This document shows, piece by piece, positions 34,501-45,291 of a stretch of DNA of 51,986 nucleotides (position 1 is its first letter; the number at the start of each line of letters is the position of its first letter). Source of the DNA: Nymphaea colorata (taxonomy: Eukaryota > Streptophyta > Magnoliopsida > Nymphaeales > Nymphaeaceae); contig NW_022204908.1 in the NCBI RefSeq assembly GCF_008831285.2, positions 15,001 to 66,986 of the forward strand, read 5' to 3'. The notes beneath the pieces were generated by a model. The model was not told the DNA's origin and ran no database searches. It saw nothing but the letters and a program-made list of their open reading frames with translations. A program made the translations under genes and the position numbers.

Positions 34501-36739
34501 CTTAACCCAGATGTTAAAAAAGGGAGCCTTTCAATGGTCAGAAAAGGCTAGGGCAGCCTTTGATAAGTTGAAAAATGCCCTTATAACTGCGCCAGTGCTT
34601 ACCCTACCGGACTTCAACAAACAATTTACAATCGAGACAGACGCATGTGATGTTGGAGTCGGTGCCGTCTTAAGTCAAGAAGGCCATCCTATCGCCTATA
34701 TGTCAAAAGCCCTAACCAGTAGGGCAAAACCTCTTTCTACATACGAGAAAGAGCTCTTAGCGATAGTATTGGCAGTTGAAAAGTGGCGGCCTTATCTGAT
34801 AGGGCACAGATTCGTAGTCAAAACGGACCAGAATTCGTTAAAATACATGCTCAAACAAAGAGTATCTACGCCTACCCAACAGCGTTGGCTGGCCAAGCTG
34901 CTAGGATACGATTTTGAGATTGAGTATAAGAAAGGTCCGGATAACACAGCGGCAGATTCGCTTTCCCGTTTGACCGAGCAGTTCATGACACTCTCTGTGG
35001 TAGAGACGGATATATGGGAACGATTAACCCAAGAGCAACAAGAAGACCAAGCATTGAGGCTAATTCGAGCATCAGTAGAACAGAATCCCGGATCTATCCC
35101 CTTGTACACGGTCAGAGGGAATCTCTTGTTTAGGAAGAATCGCGCAGTGATTTCTCCTAACTCTGGGCTTAAGCAAGAACTCTTGCAACACTTCCATGAC
35201 ACTCCAGCCGCAGGTCATGAGGGGGTTTCAAAAACCCTTGGTAGAATAAAAGCCCAGTTTTGGTGGCGCGGCATGAAGGCGGACGTACAACGTTACATCA
35301 GAAAGTGCGTGGTATGTCAGAGGGAGAAATACGAGGCAATCAAGCCTCCAGGTCACTTGAATCCCCTCCCCATACCCACGAAACCATGGACTGATGTAAC
35401 CATGGATTTCATAGACGCCATGCCCCGCTCTGAAGGCAAGGAAGCTGTGCTTGTGGTAGTGGATAGACTCACCAAGTATAGCCACTTCGCTCCCTTGCCA
35501 CGTTCATATCAAGGGCCAATGGTGGCCAGCGTGTACCAAGAATTTATTGGCAAGCTCCACGGAATGCCACAGTCGGTCGTATGTGACCGTGACTCAATCT
35601 TTCTCAGTGCGTTCTGGCAGGAGTATATGAAGTTAATGGGTACGACGCTTAACTTCAGCACAGCCCACCATCCACAGACAGATGGTCAGAGCGAAATCGT
35701 GAACCGGTCTCTAGAGACCTACCTGAGATGCTTCGCGGGAGAACGACCAAATACATGGGTAAAATTTTTACCATGGGCAGAGTGGTCGTATAACACTAGT
35801 CTGCATTCGTCCACGGGCATGACCCCATACGAGGGTGTATACGGGTTCCCTCCTCCTGCTATACCAAGGTACGAAGGAGGCACAGCTGAGGACGACCAAA
35901 TTGACTGTGAACTGCGCACACGTGAAGAAGTGCTAGACGCACTCAAGCAGAATATAGCCAAGGCGCAGAACCGCATGAGACAAGTGTATAATAAAGGTAG
36001 GAAAGACCGTGAATTCGAAGTGGGCCAGTATGTGTGGCTGAAGAGGTTGCCTCTAAAGCAGAGGTCATTGATGGGCCAGCCCTACTCAAAACTGTTGCCT
36101 CGCTATTATGGCCCATATCCGGTACTACAAAAGGTAGGAAAGGCAGCCTACAGGTTAGGCCTTCCAAGAGCAGCTTTAGTACACCCCGTATTCCATGTTA
36201 CACGGCTTAAGCCGCATCATGGGGATGTACCAACGATGATAGAACAGATGCCGGAACAACTGCCAACACCCTACCGTATCTTAAAGCACAGATACGCCCA
36301 ACGCCAAGGTAGGACGAGGCATGAGGTACTCGTGGAATGGGAGGGCCCAGATAAAGGAACTTCTTGGGAAGAGTTCGGGTTAGTAATCCACCGCTTCCCC
36401 TCTTCTAGCGCTCGAGGACAAGCGCAATTTAGGGAGGGGGAATCTGTTACGGACCAATCTCATGGTCCCGACCCAAGGCCGACAGAGCAGGCCGGACCTA
36501 GCCGGTTGAAGCGCAAGGCGTCTGAGTTGTGGGCTCAGACCATGGAGCACGTCGCCAACTCAACCCAAGATGTTGAAGCAGCACCAATGCAGGTTGCAGC
36601 GGGAGGAGTGGGAGGAGCAACCAGGTCCGAAGAGGTGCTCAAACCGGATAGGCTTCAAGACGTTTCTGAACTAAGTGTTGAACTCACCGAGTTAGTCAAG
36701 TTAACCTCTAATGTGAGTCCGGTCAACCTAGACGCTTGA
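31517..36739 (+). CDS. gag-pol: GP2 gag-pol polyprotein with chromodomain (intact)
   Basis: A single 1740-codon frame from the first good ATG (MAKSKKN). Order: coiled, charged N-terminus; gag core; zinc knuckle CYRCEGKWDKYHKC (445-458); acidic serine tract; aspartic protease with DNG at 558-560 instead of the usual DSG or DTG; RT from about 760 with FDD at 895-897; RNase H near 1040-1110; integrase with HHCC finger about 1223-1270 and catalytic Asp1297, Asp1357 and Glu1393 (exact D-35-E spacing); GPY/F-type motif; chromodomain about 1583-1628. The last 96 codons lie in the 3' LTR. The protein would build particles, copy RNA and integrate cDNA. It is a chromovirus; I do not assign the lineage. 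The protease change is the only evident weakness. Confidence 0.95.
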   Translation: MAKSKKNLNPDEPVLEETTSDPQEVAHRASNMEMSEHTTNRLGNLEREFGQYRRDMDKAENHRRRDIERQFGELHKDLAEMRRNQQNEMDEVRAMFRALTSNQQQGTERATQGPNTRPDKGKGLLVAPNYQTDTEVDPNNISHIGTSTEGGRRNTMAPPQSRHQPDAYDDRTPRAPRFGHHSQNRVEITSEGEQDESPARQRRGSRFHQRQEERRTPSVRYEFPKFNGEHLREWLFMAERYFLCHHVPEEEWIEIATANMTGEATTHYLWFNHNNEEQTWEKYKASLQLQFGDSTFIDYDEDLKNLVQTTTVPAYKRQFERLASMVRWPEKALIGAFKGGLRNDIKREMKIHRFEKLEECIAMARLYEERIEERRAEKKAHKFDKQRKRSSYPSASRNTRKEIVPYKRGNEPRPYHNSNQGQGKKPPLRYLTPQQIEEYRRKGLCYRCEGKWDKYHKCPAYFRVQVISDEESSSCTDSDSSSSASYESSSSSSEEEVIQKRRIKKTEKKKEIAKEETPAKEEKPTETESLHSMQDPNKPNSFRVFGRINGKKILILLDNGATRNFLTEEAAKKCKVALESSSPQTIVVGGGLRLKCLNEGKNMEVVIKKKPFKIDFLVIPLDGVDLILGMPWFFTLGIISWDVKNFSMTFTPDGEDEPMTLQGITSITRPKAALRAIEAEQPACWVMALATDVPSREEHEEIVPPRIQSVLDRYEDLFEEPKGLPPPRSYDHRIILTQGAEPVNVRPYRYGYNQKAEIERLVKEMLESGIVQPSSSPFSSPVLLVKKKDNTWRFCVDYRALNEATVKDRHPIPVIDELLDELAGATVFSKIDLRAGYHQIRMCKGDVPKTAFRTHDGHYEFLVMPFGLTNAPATFQRCMNDVFRQYLRDFILVFFDDILIYSQTEELHEKHLATALQVLRDNQLYAKRSKCSFGQPSIGYLGHIVCQQGVRADPEKLDAMQRWPLPKDLKGLRGFLGLTGYYRRFIQGYGLIAQPLTQMLKKGAFQWSEKARAAFDKLKNALITAPVLTLPDFNKQFTIETDACDVGVGAVLSQEGHPIAYMSKALTSRAKPLSTYEKELLAIVLAVEKWRPYLIGHRFVVKTDQNSLKYMLKQRVSTPTQQRWLAKLLGYDFEIEYKKGPDNTAADSLSRLTEQFMTLSVVETDIWERLTQEQQEDQALRLIRASVEQNPGSIPLYTVRGNLLFRKNRAVISPNSGLKQELLQHFHDTPAAGHEGVSKTLGRIKAQFWWRGMKADVQRYIRKCVVCQREKYEAIKPPGHLNPLPIPTKPWTDVTMDFIDAMPRSEGKEAVLVVVDRLTKYSHFAPLPRSYQGPMVASVYQEFIGKLHGMPQSVVCDRDSIFLSAFWQEYMKLMGTTLNFSTAHHPQTDGQSEIVNRSLETYLRCFAGERPNTWVKFLPWAEWSYNTSLHSSTGMTPYEGVYGFPPPAIPRYEGGTAEDDQIDCELRTREEVLDALKQNIAKAQNRMRQVYNKGRKDREFEVGQYVWLKRLPLKQRSLMGQPYSKLLPRYYGPYPVLQKVGKAAYRLGLPRAALVHPVFHVTRLKPHHGDVPTMIEQMPEQLPTPYRILKHRYAQRQGRTRHEVLVEWEGPDKGTSWEEFGLVIHRFPSSSARGQAQFREGESVTDQSHGPDPRPTEQAGPSRLKRKASELWAQTMEHVANSTQDVEAAPMQVAAGGVGGATRSEEVLKPDRLQDVSELSVELTELVKLTSNVSPVNLDA
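36431..36444 (+). promoter_or_regulatory. GP2 polypurine tract
   Basis: AGGGAGGGGG then AATC directly before the 3' LTR. It is coding (REGESVTD) as in GP1. Confidence 0.88.
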
Positions 36740-39700
36740 GCCGATTCTAAGACCTAGAATCCTAGGCAATCGGCTAAGTCAAACAGACTTAGCCCATGCG
36801 CATCTAACCGAAGTGTGGGCGGCAACCCACACGAGGTCCCCGCCCTGGGCTCACAAGGCTCAGGGACGATTCGTTTAAATTTCGAGCTTAGGCACTAGGC
36901 CGCTCGTTTCCTTCCAGCACTTAGTCATTTTCAGTCTTTGCTTTCGCACTTAACCATTCCTTGCCAATAACGAGTTTTGAACTCGAGACCCAGGCCGAGC
37001 GGGGTGTGCTCGGCGCATTAGTTGTTGGATTAGATCTAGCGCGGGTTATGAAATACAAACCCGCTTCATTTGAACTTGTATATATACTTTTTGGATCTTG
37101 TACATTGTATGCAATTTTGAGATTAAGGAATCATTTGTTCGGAATTCTTCTCTCTCCTCTCTCGAGGTCTCTCTCTCCTTCTCGTCTCCCACCTTGCTCA
37201 CCCGAGCCTGGCGTCTTCTTCCCCCTCGCGTCCTCTACCTCCAAGGCGCTTCCAATCCCCTCAAATCCTGTCCTTGAAGAGCCAAAGTCCTTAGACACCG
37301 GCATAAGGCAGCACGGCATCGGCGGATCTCTTCCTCACGGCGGCGGTCCCTCCCTTGTCCACGGTACATCCCTAGCTTAAAGCAAGTCCGGATTCGGTGC
37401 CCTCTTCTTGAACACGAAGAAGTGGAGAGGCTGAAGCTGGAACAAGGAAGATTGAAGGCGCGGTTTACCTCGGCTTCAATATCGACAAAGAGGTTAGTAC
37501 TTGAGATTTTCGTGTTTTCGCCAAAGTCGTGTTGAGATCGATTGGAACAGCGTTCTTCTTATCTTCTGGGGTCTTCCCTCGGCATACCCGAGGCCTGACT
37601 TAGAGGTAACGAAGAAATCTGTTGGAATCAGTCCCTTACACAGTTTGGGGAAACTCCGATTAATCCCCCTTGCTAACACGTTGATCGAATCGAACCGCGA
37701 GCCCCACGAGCACGAATTTGTATCATTTATACTCGGTTCAGCCATACAAGACTCTCGGTCCAGAGACTTCATGAACTCAGGAAACAAGGGTTCTGGACAC
37801 GATCTGCAAAATTGAGTTGACCCTCGGAATCGCCTCCATCCCAAAGATCAAATAATCAAATTGGAGTGAGTTCTAACGGGTGGAGCTCTAGACCGCACCT
37901 TCGCCGGAACTCGGAGATTCCGGCGATCCCTGCTACTCCCGGTCAGTACCATTAATTCCGGCGGAATCAGACCAGAATACCCTCGCCCTCAAGGGTGTTG
38001 TTCAGTCTGAAGAAGAGGCAATTTGGACAAAGGGAACGAAGCTAAAACCCTAGCCGCCGCACGTGGAGGATTCGTCTCAGCCTTGCCGCCGGTCGTCGCT
38101 AAGGTTAGTACTCGTATTTCCTTCTTGTCCGTCGATTTCATCCACGTGTCATCATCTCCCCAGCTCCTAACTTCGTAGCACCCTAACCTTCCACGTGTCT
38201 CTGCTCGAGATCGTCCTAGGATCTCGAGTTACCAATCATTTAGGTCAATCCCGTAGCCGCCGCTCCTCCTTGCTTTCTCGCATTCTTCACTAGAGTCAAC
38301 CCTAATCCGAGAACGCCTCGGCCCTCTATCCTGCCAGGTGTCAATCATCTGTGCTCCCTCCATCAGCCACCTCAGCCAACCTCTCCCTGCACGATCTAGC
38401 TGGGTCCCACGCGTTTTGACGCAACGCCCAGCTAGCTCCACGCGGTCACCCGATAGCCTCTTACCTTAGCTGTTTTAGGAAATACCGTGCGTGTCGTCAT
38501 CACCTTGCCGCATTCGTTTCCACCTCCTTACCGCGTCAATCCATAGCCTCTCATCTCTCCACGTGGCGTCATCCAAGACTTGTTGAGGATTCTCGAGAGA
38601 TCAAGAGAATCGACCTGGAATTCTGTCCAGGTTCATTCGATTTCAGTTTTCTCCCCTACCATTTAGGCAACTCCTCCTCGCATCTCCTCTACGCGTGATT
38701 AATTCCGCGTCATCTCTGTCGGTCGTTGATCTTGCCGCGTGGCAAGATCGTGGTGCACCATCTTGGCAAGACCAGCCAAGTCAACCGAGTCCTCCTAGGC
38801 ACCCTCTCGCACCTCCCTCGCCGTAGGTCAACCCTTTTGACTGAACCTACCTAGACCAACATCACTTGTCTTAACCTTAGTCAACACTAGGTCATCTCTT
38901 CCACCGAGCCCTCTTAGTTCAAGCTACCCTAGTCGGCTCGAGTCTAGCTCGAGCGTCCCTTGACCCAATCTACCAGGACCCACTCAGCTAGGTCCATTAG
39001 TCAACCACCCACCTTAGTCAACCCTGACCTCACTCGGTCAACATTGACCATATCCGCGGGCTTAGACCCGACCCAAACCACCTCGCTTAAGCCTCACGTA
39101 GTTAGGTCACCCATTTCGAACCTATTCCCTTAACCTTCTTGGCCAACCTCAACCCGAGCCCACCTTGACTAAACCGGCCTACCTAGTAGAACCCAGCCGA
39201 ACCGAGCCAACCCCAGCCTTAGTTAGGACTAGGCTACGCCGGCTCCCTCCGGCCCCCTTGCCTCGATCGTGACCTCCACCGTTGGCACCCAGCGGCGAGC
39301 GTGACTGAGTCACAACCGAAGGCAGGCAGGTAGGCGCTGTCTTCCCGGCAGCAGCCCCCCTCGGCACACAGGCGTCCCTTCCGGCCCGACAGCGTCTCTC
39401 TCTCCGGCATCGGTCATCGTCCTCAGCGCTGAGCGCGACCCATATCGGTAGCTACACGCGCTGCCCGCATCTCCTCAGACTACATCCGCAAGCATTCCGG
39501 CGCTCGGCTCCTTCCAGGCGGCCCGCCGTTCTGCTTCCACCCGGTAGACGCGCGTCCAGCGACAGCGCGAACTCTCGGCCAGCAGCGAGCGGCCACCCCT
39601 TCAGGCGCGGGGGCCAGGATCTCAGCGGCGAGTTCATCGCCCAACACCATTCGGCCAGCGGATTGAATAGTGCAGCAGGCGAGCGAGGAGGCTCTCCTCA

Positions 39701-40130
39701 ACCGGCCTTCTTGCACAGCAAGCTGCAATACCCGAGGGTTGGTTCTCACCTCGGGTGCTTATCCAGCTACGCCAAGGTTTACCTTGGCCGGTAATCCCTT
39801 GATCCCCCTTGTAGCCGCGGGCGGGAATTTGCTTTCGTTTGTTTTAGGACAGCATCATAGTTGCTTTATGTTTTGCTTTAGCCTTGGCTTCGGCCCTGCT
39901 CCCCCGTGAGGTACCTCGAGGGCACTGTGCCCGAGACACGACCACAAGGAGCGTTACCTCCCTATTTGCTTTTGTTGGGTGTGGTTTGGCCGTTACCAGT
40001 GGTTTGCGTGGTTTGTGAGTGAGTTGCGAGAGAATTAATATTTGTATCGCTCACGTTTGTAAGGCCTCGTCAACCCCCTTAGTTCTTTTGTAGTAGGCTA
40101 TCCATAGTTAGGTTTTGAAGAAAGGGTATC
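36445..40130 (+). repeat. GP2 3' LTR (missing last 175 bp)
   Basis: Runs parallel to 27081-30766 with a constant offset of 9364, so there are no net gaps. Noticed substitutions include those at about 36588, 37322, 39284, 39435 and 39533. The polyprotein stop lies at 36737. It ends at the FH2 insertion point. The rest is C+T-rich and U5 sequence without genes. Confidence 0.95.
40126..40130. repeat. Left flank of FH2 (GTATC); no matching right duplication
   Basis: The expected 5-bp copy after FH2 is absent: GAGAC of SX follows at 51910. This shows that the right side of the insertion was lost or rearranged. Confidence 0.75.
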
Positions 40131-40541
40131 TGTTAGGAGCCAAAATTCCAGCCAGCTTGTAAGGGCTGAACCAAGGACCAAGCCGGGTCCGACTAGGCTC
40201 GTAAGGGCTGGACGTGAGTCCAGCAAGGCAGCTAGGCCAGCCACGGAGGAATACTTACAGCTTGGAGTTCTTGCACAGGGCGGAGCAACAACGGCCAAGC
40301 GTGAGCGAAATTGGATTAAACCTCAAGGTGGCTTTGATCCGTTTTTAGGACTCTCCCGTACTTGAATGGTCTAACCTATAGTCGAGTCCTAACCCAAGTT
40401 CACACGAGGTAGTCTAGGTCGAACTTAGGCAAAAGGGGGTTGAGCCGGTCCAAGCTCAACCATGCGCCCAAGCAAGTGGATCCAAATGATCCACGGACCA
40501 CTTTAATTGGACGAATAGCGTCCATTAGGATTGATCTTTTG

Positions 40542-40626
40542 GAGCTCGTTTTTGGATCCCATGGAGTTCCGTTTTTGGACCCCATTGAGTTCCGTTTTTG
40601 GATCCATTTGAGTCCGTTTTTAATTG
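40542..40626 (+). repeat. Tandem repeat in FH2 U3
   Basis: Nearly four copies of a 22-23-bp unit built on GAGTTCCGTTTTTGGA, starting at 40542, 40564, 40587 and 40610, just upstream of the TATA-like box. The same array is in the 3' LTR at 48024-48108. The FH1 U3 has a related pair of CCGTTTT-GGAT words near 12860-12885. A U3 enhancer role is possible. Confidence 0.7.
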
Positions 40627-40674
40627 TTTCTTTAGTGAACCGGTTCGGAATGTGAACCGAGTTGCTTAGGAGAT

Positions 40675-40681
40675 TATTTAA
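40675..40681 (+). promoter_or_regulatory. Possible TATA element of the FH2 LTR
   Basis: TATTTAA about 545 bp into the LTR, followed by GAATTGAAGGAATT. This corresponds in position to the TATA boxes of GP1 and GP2 but is a weaker match. Confidence 0.45.
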
Positions 40682-43600
40682 GTCTTTGATTTCATGTAAT
40701 GAGCATGCTTTTTGAATAATGAATTGAATTGAAGGAATTGTTGGGCGGAATGCCCTTTCTCTCTCTCGTTTTCTCTTTGGCTCACCCCTCTCCCGCGGTG
40801 GTCTCCCTTCTCTCCTTGGCGTCCCTTCCTCACCCATGGCGCAGCCTCTTCTCCCCCACTCGTCCTCAAGGAATCTCCAAGCCCTAGCGTCATCCTCCAT
40901 GGCGTCCTCTTCATTCCAGCCCCTTAGGTGAAGATCTGCATCGTCTTCAGCCCTCTTGTCAACCGAAGGTCTCCCTCTCCCCTACCTTAGTTTCTGTTTT
41001 CTTCCTCTCCCCCTCGACCTAAGGATCACGGCCTAAGGATAGCAGCAAGCTCCGGCGCGCGGCGTCTCCAACGGACCACGAAGAATACCCCACGAGCATT
41101 TTCTTGAAGCACGGTGCCTTCCTTCTCAAACACAAAGAAGGTTGTGAGGCTGTCTTCTTCCCGGGAAGGCTGCAGCAACTTGGGCGACCTGGTAGCAGCA
41201 GTAAACGACATCAAGGTAGCGAGAAAAACAGGTTAGTACGTAGAGAAAACAAGAAGAGTTGGTGAGCAACACGTTGCTCGGATTTGTTATTGTGTTCGGC
41301 TAGAAGGAGGACTTCACTCCCTCGGTGTACACCCGAGAGTTTGAGCTCTCATCCCACGGCTGAAAACAACATCAAATTCTTGCTTACGCGTCTCAAGAAC
41401 TCCTTGGCATTCTTGAAGTTCTTCCCCACACGCTACGCACGAAGGTCTCCAAAGAGCGTCCTCACAAGAGCGCTTTGGTTGCCTCCGTTTTTGGGCAAAA
41501 CGGATGCACAAATCCAGCAAGCAAAAAGGGCTTGCAAAGTGCATCAAAAGGCGTCAAAACAAAGAAAGAAATACAAAAAAGAAGACGCCCAATCAAGAGG
41601 AGTCAAATGGCGTAAATCGAGCTTCATCCGGTTGATTAATTGCACGTTCTAGCCTCGGCCTGAATTCTGTAACTCCGGTGGACTTTCTGTTGATTCCGGC
41701 CAGATTTTGGCAATTTCCGGCATGGACTAATCTGCCCCTGATCGTGGAAAAGCTCTATTTCAAATCAAGGGTATTCTGGTCAAAGTTGGAGGAGCGCACT
41801 AGGGTAAAACACCCTAGCCGCCGGTGCTTCCTCGCACGTCCTTGGCAGCCGGTTCTCCACTTTGGTAAGTCCTCTCTCCTTCCTTTGTTTGTTTAATCCT
41901 AGCCCTTGAGTGAGCCACGTGTCAGTCATCCCCACAGCCTCCCTAGTTTGCCTAGCCACCTGTCCCCCTTGCCCGAATTTCATCCCAGCCGAAAATCCCT
42001 CTAGCCTTCATCGCATCCCTACGTTTTAGAAAGTCCCAACCTTAGCGCAATCTCCACTCCGTTTTTGTTGACTTGCCTTTGTCAACCGAGAACCTTCCCT
42101 AATCCCAGCCCTTGGTGTTGCCACGTGTCCTAATCCTAGCCTACCCATCCTGTCACCTCACCAGCTGGTCCCTCCTCTCTTGTCGAGCAGCCTACCCCAC
42201 ACGTCTTTCCCTTTTCCCTCGCATAATCCCTCCACCGTTTTTGTTGACCCTCACTCATATTTCCTTTTGTGTTGGAGCCTTGTAGCAGCGCCACCTCCTC
42301 CTTCCCCTACATCATCTCCTCCCTATTTGGCAGCTAGCCCACACGAGATCCTCCTTCCCTCGTCAAGCCTTGCCAAATTCCTTGACATCCTCACGCGGTT
42401 TCCCACTTGCTAGGTGGAGCCACACGAGAGTGCCACATCCACCTTACCTTAATCCCTTCCCTCTCTTTACGCAAGTCAGCCCATCTCGTCCTCATCTTAG
42501 CTCCTCTCCACCTCACCAGCTCCCATCATTACCCTCCCCAAACCGAGTGAGATTCTCTCGCCAACTAGCAAGACCTCTTCTTGGTAGGACCCACACGTAC
42601 CACTTGTCAATTCTTGGAGTCAACCCTCACCTCGTATAACCTCCTTTCCCAAGCTCGTCTCCTCCCCTTTTGGTAGCTTACCCCAGCCCTTGCCACCTCC
42701 TGCTTTCCTATTGTGTTAGTCCTTGACCCTTTCATCCTTGCCTTAGCCAGCCTTTGACCTTGTGTATCCCCTAGACCCGAGCAAAGGAGAAGAAGAAGAT
42801 TCACGTGCATCAAATTGAAGTCTTACCTTGTTGACGCCAGCCATGCGTCCATCCTTTCCTCTTAGTTAGGAAAGAACCTCTTCCCTTCCTTTTCGCTGGA
42901 TTTCTTCTAGCGTTTCTTTCTAGTGGCCCTTTCCCTTGCCACGAGCTGCCTCTTTGGCACTTTCCCCACGTGTAGGCCCCTTCCTACGTTTTAGGAAAGA
43001 GAACCACACGGTCCGCTTCCTCCCTTTTGGAAGGAAGACCCTAGCGCCAACTCCCTTGCCTCCTTGGCACTTGGCGCCTTCTCCACCTCCCTCCTTCGTA
43101 GGAACCTGGTCACGGGCCCACCTTAGGTACCCGTTGCCTTTGACCAGATCAGTCAACACCCTTTAGAAAATCTTAGCCGAGTCCCTTCCTTGCTTCCCCT
43201 TTAGTCAAACCCTTGATGCAACAACCCTTAGTCAACCTCTCTAGGTCGACCTCACCCATGTTGGTAACCTAAACCCTTAGCCTCCTTTCCTCCATTTCTG
43301 GAAAGTAGCCCTAGGTCCTAAGGCAGCCAAGGTCAACGCTGCCTAAGTGATTCGGACCCACCTCTTACGCGGCTAGACCCAAGCCGCCCCTTCCGCACGC
43401 ACCTTCCTTATGTCTTAGCATCTTGACTTAATTCAAGTCAATCCCAGCCGCATCTGAACCTAAGCCAGTCCTTAGTCCGCCTTGACCCAGCTGACCCTAA
43501 ACCTTGACCTGGCCAGCCACCCTTGACCGGACCCTCTCGTAGCTAGGTCTGCCCGAGCTCTAGACCGAGCTCGTGTCTTTTCCCGTAGCTAGGTTCTTCC

Positions 43601-43889
43601 GGGTTCTAAACCGAACCCAGCCCTTCCAAAGGTTATCCCCACGCACAGCGGGACCCTTCCAGCTTCGGCACCTCACTTGCTGCCGCGTCCCCACACGGCC
43701 AGGAGGGCCTATTCCTGCAGTAGCTAGACTCTAGCTGCTGTCTCTTGCTCACGGCCAGGAGGGCCGAATTCCAGCAACACACCCGGGATCCTTAGCCGGC
43801 CATTTGAAGATTCCCGGTGTAGCTTCTACCTTGCAGCGCGGATCCAGCTGCAGCCCTCTTCCTCCGGAGTTCTTCCTCACGGTTGCTGC

Positions 43890-44316
43890 ATTGCCCGAGG
43901 TTGGGGATTCACCTCGCGGCTGTCTTGCTGAAAGCCAAGACTAGCTTGGCTGGTAACGCCCTCTCACTCCCTTGTAGTTTCGCGGGTCGGGTGTATTTGC
44001 TTTCGTATTTGCTTGAGCCCGGCTTCGGCCTTAGTTGATTCCAGCGCTACCTCGACGGCCCTTGGCCTAGACACGATCGCTAATCAACGAGCCTACCTAG
44101 GGTATTGGGTGTGGTTTGTTACGAGTAGTTGTGGTTTGTGTGGTTTGATGGTCTGGATTGAGTGAGTTGCGAGAGTACTTTTGTATCGCGCACGCTTGTA
44201 CGGCCTCACATCCCTCGTAGTTTTTTGTAGTAGGTTTGGACTTAGTTAGGTTTTTGGGATTACCCCTACTTGTTCATCACGTCCTATTGGGTTTGCGCCG
44301 GGGTCCTGTCCGGCCG
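43890..44316 (+). other. FH2 U5 structured RNA region
   Basis: Hairpins: CGAGG 43896-43900 with CCTCG 43912-43916; AGCCAAG 43933-43939 with CTTGGCT 43945-43951; GCCGG 44297-44301 with CCGGC 44310-44314, loop GGTCCTGT. They match the series in the other elements. Confidence 0.7.
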
Positions 44317-44429
44317 GGTAGTTCCTTGTATTATTTGTTTAGGTTTTTGGTCTAGATTCCTCGAGGCGATCTTGGTTTTTAGGTCTCGACACTCGGGTAG
44401 ACGACCGCGGGATCCGGGAGCCTAACAAT

Positions 44430-44441
44430 TGGTATCAGAGC
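44430..44441 (+). promoter_or_regulatory. FH2 primer-binding site (initiator tRNA-Met)
   Basis: TGGTATCAGAGC two bases after the LTR end. Confidence 0.95.
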
Positions 44442-45291
44442 ACCTTGGGGAATAAATCTTGACTTAGCCGCGCTTGGACCAGCGAAGAGTAAGCATCCAC
44501 GGACAGTGCTGCAGTCAGGACTTCAGATTTTCAGTAGGCCTTCTTTTCAGGATTTTGTTTTCAGAATTAGGCGAGTTGCGGTTTTCTGGTCTGTCACAGT
44601 CGGCGTCAGTGTATCAGCGATTTCAGGGGGCAAACGAAGTCGGATTTGCCTCAAAATTGGTGGACAGACTCGTAATCATATGTGCTACAAAAGCTATTTA
44701 GGGCTTCAGAAGAGATTCTGCCCTAAACAGGACGTTTTTGGCCTTACAACGTGCTAAAAGCCCGAACGGACAGAACCTGTCCGCGAAGCAGTGCGGCCAG
44801 AAGATTACGTAGTTTCAGAGACTTCCCGAGGTCAAAACGAGCTGAAATTTTCAGCATAGTCAGATAATTATATCCTCTTAATGCTGACAAAATTTGAAGT
44901 CAAAACTCCACAGTTAGATATTTCTGTGCGTAAGTCCGTGGACTGCCCTAAAACAGTCTGGACTAAGGGTGTGCACACCGCACCACCCTAGGGTACTTGA
45001 GCTCGAAGTTGCTGTCGAGGCATCAGGCGGATGCGACAGTTAGGCCTCTTCCTTTAGGCCCAGCTGAGAGCGAGAGATAGTCACCGAGGTGCCAGGCGGA
45101 AACCAGTTCCTCCTCCCTTACCGCACACAGGGCAGAAGTGTGGCTGACAGACAACGGGCAGAACAGCGGATTACAGGGTTCTTCGCAGCAGCATAGGATT
45201 TTTGCTTTAAGAGTGGCAGTGTGACAGTGTTTGGTTTCAGCAATAGCGTAGGATTTGATTTGGCAGTTTGCTTGATAGTTTAGAAGACGGA
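44442..45291 (+). other. FH2 leader with hairpin module (third hairpin broken)
   Basis: The region about 44,590-44,960 is closely similar to the FH1 leader. Hairpin 1 at 45012-45039: CTGTC/GACAG, GAG bulge, GCATC/GATGC, loop AGGCG. Hairpin 2 at 45043-45060: GGCCT/AGGCC. Hairpin 3 keeps its 5' half TCACC-GAG-GTGCC-AGGCG (45081-45098), but the 3' strand is deleted. AAGAGTGGCAG is at 45209-45219. Confidence 0.75.

Larger units (their letters stand above)
40131..44427 (+). repeat. FH2 5' LTR
   Basis: 4297 bp, TGTTAGGAGCC to CCTAACA. It carries a copy of the coding tail to 40365, a 22-23-bp tandem repeat at 40542-40626, TATTTAA at 40675, a candidate donor GTAAGT at 41865, CACGTG boxes near 41918, 42122 and 42968, about 1.5 kb of C+T-rich sequence, two GGCCAGGAGGGCC-type words near 43698 and 43753, and U5 hairpins. 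Open frames in it resemble nothing known. Confidence 0.95.

Noticed and set aside
31517-36739. Assignment of GP1/GP2 to the centromeric CRM lineage
   Set aside because: The LTR-encoded tail recalls CRM, but a full chromodomain lies before the LTR and I cannot build a phylogeny; left as chromovirus.
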